Shown here one piece after another: positions 7,815 through 14,220 of a DNA stretch of 19,441 bases. The position numbers and the translations under genes are program-made. Source of the stretch: JBIOWF01 sp044868295 (lineage in GTDB: Bacteria > Actinomycetota > Actinomycetes > Streptosporangiales > Streptosporangiaceae); assembly GCA_044868295.1 (NCBI GenBank), contig JBIOWF010000170.1:1-19441 (forward strand), given 5' to 3'. Below the pieces are notes generated by a model that ran no database searches, was not told where the DNA came from, and saw only the letters and a list, made by a program, of their open reading frames with translations. Positions within the stretch are counted from its first letter, which is position 1; the number at the start of each line of letters is the position of its first letter.

Positions 7815-8750
7815 ATGTCGCACCGCGAACTCGTCGTCCTCGGAACCGCCAGCGCGGTGCCCACCCGGTCCCGCAACCACAACGGATATCTGCTGCGGTG
7901 GGACAACGAGGGGTTCCTGTTCGATCCGGGTGAGGGCACCCAGCGGCAGATGCTGCACGCGGGCGTGAGCGCGCACGATCTCACCTGGCTGTGCGTCACC
8001 CATTTCCACGGGGACCACTGCCTCGGCGTGCCCGGTGTCGTCCAGCGCATCTCCCGCGACCGGGTCCCCCATCCCGTCCAGGCCGCCTACCCCGCCAGCG
8101 GTGAGGCGTACTGGCGGCGGCTGCGGCACGCCTCCGACTTCGGCGACACCGCCGTGATCATCCGGCGCCCGCTGTCCGGCGGCTCCGTCCACCTCCCCGC
8201 CGGTCCCGTCACCCTCACCGCGCGCCGGCTCTCCCACCCCGTCGAGTCGTACGGCTACCGCGTCGACGAGCCGGACGGCCACCGCATGCTGCCGGGGGAA
8301 CTGGCCGAACGCGGCGTGACCGGCCCTATGATCAGCCAACTCCAGCGTGAGGGCACCGTCACCACGCCGGACGGCTCAGTGGTCACCCTCGCCGATTGCA
8401 GCACGCCCAGGCCCGGCCAGAGCGCGGCCTTCATCATGGACACCCGGCTCTGCGACAACGTGCACGCCCTGGCCGACCGCGTCGACCTGCTCGTGATCGA
8501 GTCGACCTTCCTGTCCGAGGAGTCCACGCTCGCGGCCGAGTACGGCCATCTCACCGCCGCCCAGGCCGGGCAGGTCGCCACCGACGCCAAAGCGCGCCGG
8601 CTCGTCCTCACCCACTTCTCCGAGCGATACACGACCGACGACGAACCACGCTTCCACGAGGAGGTGCGAAAGTCCTTCAGCGGCGACCTCGTCCTCGCCC
8701 GCGACCTCATGCGAGTCCCGGTTCCCCCACGCGGTCAGGCGGACGGGTAA
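7815..8750 (+). CDS. rnz: Ribonuclease Z (tRNA 3' endonuclease, ElaC type)
   Basis: A 311-residue metallo-beta-lactamase-fold nuclease that removes 3' trailers from tRNA precursors. The metal site HFHGDH is at 63-68 (His63, His65, Asp67, His68). It is preceded by 'LFDPGEGTQRQM', typical of RNase Z, and followed by 'LSHPVESYGYRV', 'IMDTR' and 'THFSERY', which supply the remaining ligands. All catalytic residues look intact. AGGAGG at 7797-7802 lies 12 nt before ATG 7815, a little far. TAGCTT at 7803-7808 fits a -10 box spaced for a leaderless transcript starting at the ATG, so either mode of translation is possible. It is divergent from the alkyltransferase gene and followed 78 bp later by the WD40-type gene. 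Confidence 0.95.
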   Translation: MSHRELVVLGTASAVPTRSRNHNGYLLRWDNEGFLFDPGEGTQRQMLHAGVSAHDLTWLCVTHFHGDHCLGVPGVVQRISRDRVPHPVQAAYPASGEAYWRRLRHASDFGDTAVIIRRPLSGGSVHLPAGPVTLTARRLSHPVESYGYRVDEPDGHRMLPGELAERGVTGPMISQLQREGTVTTPDGSVVTLADCSTPRPGQSAAFIMDTRLCDNVHALADRVDLLVIESTFLSEESTLAAEYGHLTAAQAGQVATDAKARRLVLTHFSERYTTDDEPRFHEEVRKSFSGDLVLARDLMRVPVPPRGQADG

Positions 8751-8814
8751 GGGCTGCGACGCTTTCCTGGCCGGCTTCAGTGACACGGGCCGGGCGGCAC
8801 CGCAGGGTAGATCG

Positions 8815-8825
8815 TTAAGATTCGG
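8815..8825 (+). promoter_or_regulatory. Putative -10 element for a leaderless transcript of the WD40-type gene
   Basis: TTAAGATTCGG lies directly before GCC-ATG (8829). TAAGAT (8816-8821) fits TANNNT and would start transcription at or next to the ATG. No ribosome-binding site is present, which agrees with a leaderless start. No -35 box at normal spacing was found. Confidence 0.45.
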
Positions 8826-8828
8826 GCC

Positions 8829-9410
8829 ATGTTCGGGCGAATGTTCGCCAGATCCGCGCGTCAGCGGGCACAGGCCGGCGCCGTGGACGACCTGCTGTCA
8901 GATCCGGGTTTCCTGGTTCACAGCGACCCGTCGCAGGTCGCCCCGCTGCTGGAACAGGCCAGAAGCCCGCAAGCGCGACTGGCGGCCGCCGTGTACCGCC
9001 ACTCGGCCTACATCCACAAAGATGAGGGCGTTGCCGCCGCCACGCGTCGGCACCTGCTCGCCCTCGACGCGGCACGGTTCGGGGATCTCGGCCTTTCGGC
9101 GCGCTTCACCGAAGTCGAGGTGCCAGGAGAGCCTGACTCACGCTGTGAAGTGACGTGGGCCATCGGTGAACAGGTCGGCCTGATGTCCGTACTGACCCGC
9201 TATGACGTGGGCTACGTCGCGGCGCTCGCCGCGACGGAGTTACACGGACGGAAGGTCCTGGTCGTCGGCCAGGAGAAGTGGACCGAGAACGGCGTGCTAC
9301 GTCTGCATGACCTGCTCACCGGGGAGCGGCTTTCCGAACCGGTCAAAGATCTCCCCCGCGGGATGTGCGCGGTGGCCACAGCGGAGATCACCGCCCGCCA
9401 CCTGTGCTGA
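8829..9410 (+). CDS. Short WD40-type protein, apparently truncated
   Basis: A 193-residue protein. Residues 12-120 match the conserved N-terminal module of long actinobacterial WD40-repeat proteins: 'LLSDPGFLVHSDPSQVAPLLEQA', 'RLAAAVYRHSAYIHK', 'RRHLLALDAARFGD' and then 'EVTWAIG'. Residues 125-180 resemble one beta-propeller blade ('VAALAATELHGRKVLVVGQEKWTENGVLRLHDLLTGERL') and the start of a second ('GMCAVATAEI'). Full relatives carry several blades after this point, whereas here the frame ends at TGA 9408-9410 in 'TARHLC'. I found no continuing blade in the other two frames downstream, so this looks like a deletion, not a frameshift. A propeller with under two blades is unlikely to fold alone. 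Function is unknown; relatives are presumed scaffold or ligand-binding proteins. Confidence 0.7.
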   Translation: MFGRMFARSARQRAQAGAVDDLLSDPGFLVHSDPSQVAPLLEQARSPQARLAAAVYRHSAYIHKDEGVAAATRRHLLALDAARFGDLGLSARFTEVEVPGEPDSRCEVTWAIGEQVGLMSVLTRYDVGYVAALAATELHGRKVLVVGQEKWTENGVLRLHDLLTGERLSEPVKDLPRGMCAVATAEITARHLC

Positions 9411-9564
9411 CGACGGTCCCGGGCGGGGGTCGGCGCACCGGCCGTCGGTCGCGCCTGGCCGCCCCACGGGAGGGGAACATGGCGGGCCCTGCGAGAGAGC
9501 GTCCCCGGTCGATCGTGAAGGCCGGCTGTCGGCCCGGTGAAGAAATCCTCGATGGACCGGACGG

Positions 9565-9591
9565 CTGCCATTCAGGCAGATTGCTACTGCC
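9565..9591 (+). promoter_or_regulatory. Candidate LysR-type operator upstream of tdh
   Basis: CTGCCATTCAGGCAG (9565-9579) is a perfect inverted repeat with a 5-bp centre, and TGCCATTCAGGCA inside it is an exact T-N11-A box, the classic LysR-regulator site. A third half-site CTGCC follows at 9587-9591, so GGCAG can pair with either neighbour. The site is 90-104 bp upstream of the tdh ATG (9669), and a LysR-type gene is the last gene of the same operon. The rest of the 258-bp gap (9411-9668) shows no gene. Confidence 0.5.
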
Positions 9592-9668
9592 CGGTGCGGC
9601 ACGGACATCGGCGCCCGTCGCGCGGCCCAGCGCACCGGCGCTCTTCCATCCCCTCGACAGGAGCCGAC

Positions 9669-11621
9669 ATGAAGGCATTGGTGAAGGAAAAGGCGGAGCC
9701 CGGTCTGTGGCTGAGGGACGTGCCCGAGCCGTCCATCGGCCCCGGCGACGTCCTGATCAAGGTGCTCCGCACCGGCATATGCGGCACAGACCTGCACATC
9801 CGCACCTACGACGGCTGGGCGCGGCAGACCGTGCGCACCCCGCTGGTGCTCGGCCACGAGTTCGCCGGGGAGGTCGCCGAGGTCGGCCGGGACGTCACCG
9901 ACATCAAGGTCGGCGACCTGGTGAGCGGCGAGGGCCACCTGGTGTGCGGCAAGTGCCGCAACTGCCTCGCCGGCCGGCGGCACCTGTGCCGGAACACGGT
10001 GGGGCTGGGCGTCGGCCGCGACGGCGCGTTCGCCGAGTACGTGGCCCTGCCGGCCGGGAACGTGTGGGTGCACCGCGTGCCCGTCGACCTCGACACGGCG
10101 GCCATCTTCGACCCGTTCGGCAGCGCCGTCCACACCGCGCTGTCCTTCCCCCTGGTGGGCGAGGACGTGCTCATCACGGGAGCGGGACCCATCGGTATCA
10201 TGGCCGCCGCGGTGGCCGCGCACGCCGGCGCCCGCAACGTGGTCATCACCGATGCCAGCGAGTACCGCCTGGAACTCGCCCGCAAGGTCGGCGTCGATCT
10301 GGCGGTCAACGTCGCCGAAACGACGATCGAGGGGGCTCAGCGGCAGCTGGGCCTGAGGGAGGGCTTCGACGTCGGCCTGGAGATGTCGGGCCGCCCCGAA
10401 GCCCTGCGCGACATGATCGCCAACATGACTCACGGCGGGCGGATCGCCGTCCTGGGCCTGCCCGCCCAGGAGTTCGCGGTCGACATCGCCAGGATCGTCA
10501 CCTCCATGATCACCATCAAGGGCGTCTACGGCCGGGAGATGTTCGAGACCTGGTACGCCATGTCGGTGCTGCTGGAACGCGGCCTCGACCTCAGCCCGGT
10601 GATCACCGGCCGTTACCCCGAGGCACTGGACCGCTGGGGCTACGGCATGGCCTCTGTGCGGTTCATCTGCGGGACCCAGGAGGTCCACAAGCAGCTGGAG
10701 GACCGGCTCTCCCGCTTCCTCGGCACCGAGGACACGATCCTGTACTCCTCCTGCTTCGACGCCAACGGCGGCGTCTTCGAGACCCTGCTGGACGAGCGGG
10801 ACGCGGTCATCTCCGACGCCCTCAACCACACCAGCATCATCGACGGCATCCGCCTGTCCAAGGCCCGTCGCCTCCGCTACGCCAACCGCGACCTGGCCGA
10901 CCTGGAACGGCGGCTGAAGGAGACCTCCGACGCGCGGCGCCGCCTGATCGTCACCGACGGCGTCTTCTCCATGGACGGCTACGTGGCTCCCCTGCGGGAG
11001 ATCTGCGACCTCGCCGAGGCGTACGACGCGATGGTGATGGTCGACGACTCGCACGCCGTCGGCTTCGTCGGCGCCGGCGGGCGGGGCACCCCCGAACTGC
11101 ACGGTGTCATGGGCCGGGTCGACATCGTCACCGGCACGCTCGGCAAGGCCCTCGGCGGCGCCTCCGGCGGCTATGTCGCCGCCCGCGCCGAGATCGTCGC
11201 CCTGCTGCGCCAGCGTTCCCGGCCGTACCTGTGCTCCAACTCGCTCGCGCCGGTGATCGCCGCCGCCTCCCTGAAGGTGCTGGACCTCCTGGAGGACACC
11301 GACACGGGGCTCGGGGCCGCGCTGCGGCAGCGGCTGGCCGGGAACACCGCACTGTTCCGGTCAAGGATGACGGAAGCCGGGTTTGACATCCTGCCCGGTG
11401 ACCATCCCATCGCGCCCGTCATGATCGGCGACGCGGCCCGCGCCGGCCGGATGGCCGAGCTGCTGCTGGAGCACGGCGTGTACGTCATCGGCTTCTCCTA
11501 CCCGGTGGTCCCCCACGGACAGGCGCGCATCCGGGTGCAGCTGTCCGCGGCGCACTCGCCTGCCGACGTGGAGCGGGCTGTGGCAGCATTCGTCGCAGCC
11601 CGCGAGACCCTGGGAGGCTGA
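9669..11621 (+). CDS. tdh-kbl: Tdh-Kbl fusion: L-threonine 3-dehydrogenase joined to N-terminally truncated 2-amino-3-ketobutyrate CoA ligase
   Basis: One 650-codon frame carries two enzymes of threonine breakdown. Residues 1-316 are Tdh, a zinc alcohol dehydrogenase that oxidises threonine to 2-amino-3-ketobutyrate. Catalytic Cys38 is in 'GICGTDLH', structural zinc Cys93/96/99/107 are present, and the NAD loop GAGPIG is at 171-176. Residues about 318-650 are Kbl, which splits that product with CoA into glycine and acetyl-CoA: 'YGMASVRFICGTQ', 'SSCFDANGG', 'VDDSHAVGF', and PLP lysine Lys493 in 'TGTLGKALGG'. The join at 'VITGRYP/EALDRWG' (about 10616-10628) lacks roughly 25 C-terminal residues of Tdh and 70 N-terminal residues of Kbl, including the conserved 'NNYLGL' segment near the active site. 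The start is ATG 9669, with AGGAG 5 nt before it; the open frame upstream shows no similarity. Tdh may work; Kbl activity is doubtful. Confidence 0.9.
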   Translation: MKALVKEKAEPGLWLRDVPEPSIGPGDVLIKVLRTGICGTDLHIRTYDGWARQTVRTPLVLGHEFAGEVAEVGRDVTDIKVGDLVSGEGHLVCGKCRNCLAGRRHLCRNTVGLGVGRDGAFAEYVALPAGNVWVHRVPVDLDTAAIFDPFGSAVHTALSFPLVGEDVLITGAGPIGIMAAAVAAHAGARNVVITDASEYRLELARKVGVDLAVNVAETTIEGAQRQLGLREGFDVGLEMSGRPEALRDMIANMTHGGRIAVLGLPAQEFAVDIARIVTSMITIKGVYGREMFETWYAMSVLLERGLDLSPVITGRYPEALDRWGYGMASVRFICGTQEVHKQLEDRLSRFLGTEDTILYSSCFDANGGVFETLLDERDAVISDALNHTSIIDGIRLSKARRLRYANRDLADLERRLKETSDARRRLIVTDGVFSMDGYVAPLREICDLAEAYDAMVMVDDSHAVGFVGAGGRGTPELHGVMGRVDIVTGTLGKALGGASGGYVAARAEIVALLRQRSRPYLCSNSLAPVIAAASLKVLDLLEDTDTGLGAALRQRLAGNTALFRSRMTEAGFDILPGDHPIAPVMIGDAARAGRMAELLLEHGVYVIGFSYPVVPHGQARIRVQLSAAHSPADVERAVAAFVAARETLGG

Positions 11622-11626
11622 GCGAC

Positions 11627-12511
11627 ATGATCGACGTGCGGCGGCTGCGGATCCTGCGCGCAGTGGCGGATCACGGGACGGTGACCGCCGCGGCGGCCGC
11701 GCTGTACCTCACCCCGTCCGCGGTCTCCCAGCAGCTCGCGGCGCTGGAGAGTGAGACCGGCCAGCGGCTGCTGGAGCGCAACGGCCGTGGCATCCGCATC
11801 ACGGCCACCGGGGAGATTCTGCTCGATCACGCCAACGCGATCCTCGCCCGGTTGGAGCGGGCCAAGATGGTGCTGGACGGGCAGGCGGACGTGGCGGTGG
11901 CCGTGGAGTACCGTGGCGCTCCCCGCGAGGACGACGAGCGTCTCGCGCGCGTGCCGTTGTACTCCGAGGCGTTCGACGCCGTGCTGCCGTTCGGCCACCG
12001 GCTCGCGGGGGCGGGCACGGTGCGGGTGGCCGACCTGGCGGACGAGCCGTGGATAGGCCCGTACCCCGGCAACCCCTGCCACGACGTGGTGGTGCTGGCC
12101 TGCGAGTACGCCGGATTCCAGCCCCGATTGCAGCACTCCTCCGACGACTTTCGGGCCGTCGTCGCCCTCGCGGGTGCCGGGGCAGGCGTCGCCCTGGTGC
12201 CTCGCTCCGCCCTGCGGGGCACGGACCTGGCGGGCGTGGTGGTCCGCCCGGTCGACGAGGTCACCGCGGTGCAGGGGCCTCCTCCGACTCGGCCACCGCC
12301 GACCTGCGGTTCCAGGCCCTGGGTGCGCGCCAGTGGTACCGCATCGCGAGCAGCCGCAGCACGAATGCCGTCACAGCGGCGACCCCGCCGGCCACGGCGG
12401 ACATCACATCGAACCAAAGGCACACCGCGACCATCGTCGCGCCGACCATCGCGGGCACCGCGTACAAGTCGCGGTCCCAGCGGACCAGCGACGGCACCTC
12501 GTTGGCGATGA
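11627..12511 (+). pseudogene. LysR-family transcriptional regulator, internally deleted and with a replaced 3' end
   Basis: The frame gives 294 residues, but only about 210 are LysR sequence. Residues 1-62 are a complete winged helix-turn-helix DNA-binding domain ('GTVTAAAAALYLTPSAVSQQLAALE'), and the linker helix runs to 'RLERAK' (80). The next residues, 'MVLDGQADVAVAVEYRG', normally lie about 60 residues later, so half of the first effector subdomain is missing, in frame, at about 11867. Residues 97-210 follow the family well ('PWIGPYPGNPCHDVVVLACE', 'SSDDFRAVVALA', 'GVALVPRSALRG'). After 'VVVRPVD' (12257) the frame runs through the antisense of the convergent gene, giving an Arg/Pro-rich tail. 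GGGAGG lies 9 nt before the ATG, and the gene starts 5 nt after the tdh-kbl stop. DNA binding may survive; effector sensing probably does not. Confidence 0.8.
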
Positions 12512-12947
12512 TGTCGCGCAGCACGCCGCCGCCCACGGCCGTCGCGAGACCGAGGGCCGCTGACGCAGCGAGGCCGAGCCCGTAGTTGTACGCCTTGGTG
12601 GTGCCCGTGACGCAGAAGAGGCCGAGCCCGGCCGCGTCGAACACGTTCACTCCCGTCTGGATCCGCTCCACCTCGGGATGCAGGAAGCACACGAGGGCTG
12701 CCGCGACCAGCGGCGTGAGGAAGTAACCGAGATCGGTGAACGCGGCGGGCGGAACCGCACCGATGATCAGGTCGCGCAGCAGCCCTCCGCCCAGCGCGGT
12801 GACTTCGGCGAGCACCGCGATGCCGAAGACGTCGAAGTTCTTGCGTACGGCGAGCAGGCCGCCGGAGATCGCGAAGACGAAGATCCCGACGAGGTCGAGC
12901 GCATGCTGGATGGAGGGTGTGAAGAAATCCTGAAGCGTCTGGAACAC
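12261..12947 (-). CDS. TRIC/UPF0126-family membrane protein (trimeric intracellular cation channel type)
   Basis: A 228-residue protein with about seven hydrophobic segments arranged as two homologous halves, as in the UPF0126 (bacterial TRIC) family. Each half has the Gly-rich hinge motif: GGGLLRD (53-59) and GGGVLRD (139-145), in 'VLAEVTALGGGLLRDLIIG' and 'LATAVGGGVLRDIIANEVP'. Bacterial TRIC members form homotrimeric channels conducting monovalent cations such as K+; the physiological role is unclear. The only reasonable start is GTG 12947, with no evident ribosome-binding site. Its stop (12261-12263) lies exactly where LysR similarity breaks off in the convergent gene, so its own C-terminus ('SAVAESEEAPAPR') may also have been altered. 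Confidence 0.9.
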   Translation of the reverse strand: MFQTLQDFFTPSIQHALDLVGIFVFAISGGLLAVRKNFDVFGIAVLAEVTALGGGLLRDLIIGAVPPAAFTDLGYFLTPLVAAALVCFLHPEVERIQTGVNVFDAAGLGLFCVTGTTKAYNYGLGLAASAALGLATAVGGGVLRDIIANEVPSLVRWDRDLYAVPAMVGATMVAVCLWFDVMSAVAGGVAAVTAFVLRLLAMRYHWRAPRAWNRRSAVAESEEAPAPR

Positions 12948-12960
12948 CAGACGTTTCTAC

Positions 12961-13027
12961 ACGGCTTGCCCCAAACGGCTTTCTCCGGGTCCATGCGGCC
13001 TGCTCCGGTTTATACGGCTTTCTCCGG
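12961..13027. repeat. Degenerate ~14-bp repeats upstream of the TRIC gene
   Basis: ACGGCTTTCTCCGG occurs exactly at 12975-12988 and 13014-13027. A variant GCGGCCTGCTCCGG lies at 12995-13008 and a weaker one ACGGCTTGCCCCAA at 12961-12974. The starts are 14, 20 and 19 bp apart. They lie 14-80 bp upstream of the TRIC GTG start in a gap (12948-13167) where I see no gene. They could be operator sites or decayed tandem repeats. Confidence 0.6.
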
Positions 13028-13167
13028 TACCTCGGACGGCAACCGGTCCGCCACCGCTCGCGAACCGCCGGGGCGGTTCGGGGGAATCCGCGGCACGCGT
13101 CGAGATGTCGGACCACAATGGTCACACAACGTAATCGACGCGCAACAATCACGGAAGAATTACGACT

Positions 13168-14220
13168 TTGCCGGATACTTCGCGCTTTGGACCACGTCGT
13201 TCGCCCCGTACGGCTCCCGCCGCAGCCGATGGCTTACCGCACCCGTCATGGTCCCGTACGGCTGCCGCCGAGGCGGATGGGGCGTCGCACCGGTCATGGT
13301 CCCGTACGGCTCTGGCGATGGCGAGCGCCACGAGCGTCGTCGCCATGGCCGGTCTGGGCATCGTCCTGGCCGTCGCTCCGGAGGGGGCATCCGGCACGCT
13401 CTTCCCGAGGTCGGCCACCCCTGAAGGCGCTTCCAGACCTTTCCTTCCGAAGGCCGCCGAGCCGGAAGGGGCGTCGCGGCCCACCGGCGGCCCCGGCCTT
13501 CCCGCATCCGATCATCTGCTGACCACACCGGGGGCCGTCGCCGCCGCGCCCCACGCGGCCGGTGCCATGGCCGGCGGAGCGCTCGGATCGCGGGATGGCG
13601 GGACCGTGGGAGGGGCGTGGGATTCCATCGGAGACACCCCAGAGAACACCGCCACCGGGGACATGGCCACAGGGAACACCGCCACTGGCATCGCGTCCGG
13701 CACGGATCCCGCGACCGGGCACCCGGGCGGGCACCTGGATGGGCACTCGGGCGGGCATTCACATGGAAACTCCGTAGGCGGTCCCGCAGGCGGCGCGGGC
13801 TCCGCCGCGCGGCGCTCCAGGGGAGGCTCCCACGGCCCCGACGCGCGTGCTGCGGCAGGCGGCCACGGCTCCGATGGTCATGCCGTGGCGGGCCGGCACG
13901 GGCCGGGCACCCCGACGGGTGGTGCGCTCGGGTCCATTGGGGGTGCCGCCGCCGGGCGCTCGCCGGGGCCGCGTCCCGGGAGGTCGACGGGCACCTTCAC
14001 CTCGCCGGTCCCCCAGCCCCGGACAACGTCACCCGTCCCGTTGCCCACGCCCCGCGCGGGGGCGGAGCGGGACGGCGGGCCCAGGCCACTGCCGACGCCG
14101 GGATCCCGGCCGACGCGTGATCTCCCGCCGCCGCGTGGACTGCCCGACCCCTGTGCCACCTTCCATGACCTGCGGCGAGACTACTGCTACCAGCTGCTCG
14201 ACAGGATGCTCAGGCGGTAG
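13168..14220 (+). CDS. Low-complexity Gly/Pro/His-rich exported protein of unknown function
   Basis: A 350-residue frame from TTG 13168 to TAG 14218-14220, or 300 residues from ATG 13318. It has a hydrophobic stretch at 49-69 ('LAMASATSVVAMAGLGIVLAV') preceded by Arg residues, like a signal peptide or anchor. Next come three 14-residue repeats with 'PEGAS' cores (70-109), then a long Gly/Ala/Pro/Ser region with 'GHPGGHLDGHSGGHSHGN' and a Pro/Arg/Thr-rich part. The protein ends in a compact, probably folded tail with two Cys ('PDPCATFHDLRRDYCYQLLDRMLRR'). That tail and the G/C-rich third positions argue for a real gene. GGAAG lies 10 nt before the TTG, while the ATG has no ribosome-binding site. 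It converges with miaB, 19 bp apart. I do not recognise a family; a wall-associated or secreted protein is possible. Confidence 0.6.
   Translation: MPDTSRFGPRRSPRTAPAAADGLPHPSWSRTAAAEADGASHRSWSRTALAMASATSVVAMAGLGIVLAVAPEGASGTLFPRSATPEGASRPFLPKAAEPEGASRPTGGPGLPASDHLLTTPGAVAAAPHAAGAMAGGALGSRDGGTVGGAWDSIGDTPENTATGDMATGNTATGIASGTDPATGHPGGHLDGHSGGHSHGNSVGGPAGGAGSAARRSRGGSHGPDARAAAGGHGSDGHAVAGRHGPGTPTGGALGSIGGAAAGRSPGPRPGRSTGTFTSPVPQPRTTSPVPLPTPRAGAERDGGPRPLPTPGSRPTRDLPPPRGLPDPCATFHDLRRDYCYQLLDRMLRR
13205..13320. repeat. 48-bp tandem repeat, about 2.4 units, each holding CCGTACGG
   Basis: Units at 13205-13252 and 13253-13300 are each 48 bp and strongly similar; a third begins at 13301 and breaks up after about 12-20 bp. 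Each starts with CCCGTACGGCT, which contains the palindrome CCGTACGG (13206-13213, 13254-13261, 13302-13309). If translation begins at TTG 13168 the repeats encode 16-residue units (Arg14-Ser29, Arg30-Ser45). If it begins at ATG 13318 they are 5' untranslated or promoter DNA. Confidence 0.88.

Noticed and set aside
7751..8050. N-terminal extension of the alkyltransferase to a start at 8050
   Set aside because: The extra 100 codons are antisense to the RNase Z gene, have no family similarity, and a GGAG-preceded ATG at 7750 gives the normal protein length.
9490..9600. Possible glycine riboswitch upstream of tdh-kbl (GAGAGAG ... CAGGCA)
   Set aside because: GAGAGA has no matching TCTCTC strand, and the conserved CGCCGAAGG-GCAA core is absent; the CAGGCA is better explained as half of the palindrome.
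9537..9668. Upstream extension of Tdh to the ATG at 9537
   Set aside because: The 44 extra residues match nothing in Tdh, while ATG 9669 has a good AGGAG site and gives the standard MKAL start.
9297..11102. Minus-strand frame of 601 codons opposite tdh-kbl
   Set aside because: No recognisable motif and it crosses the WD40-type gene end and the gap; explained by GC-skewed codon positions of the plus-strand gene.
9365..11386. Plus-strand frame of 673 codons overlapping tdh-kbl
   Set aside because: Arg/Pro/Gly-rich translation with no family motifs; the other frame carries full Tdh and Kbl catalytic motifs.
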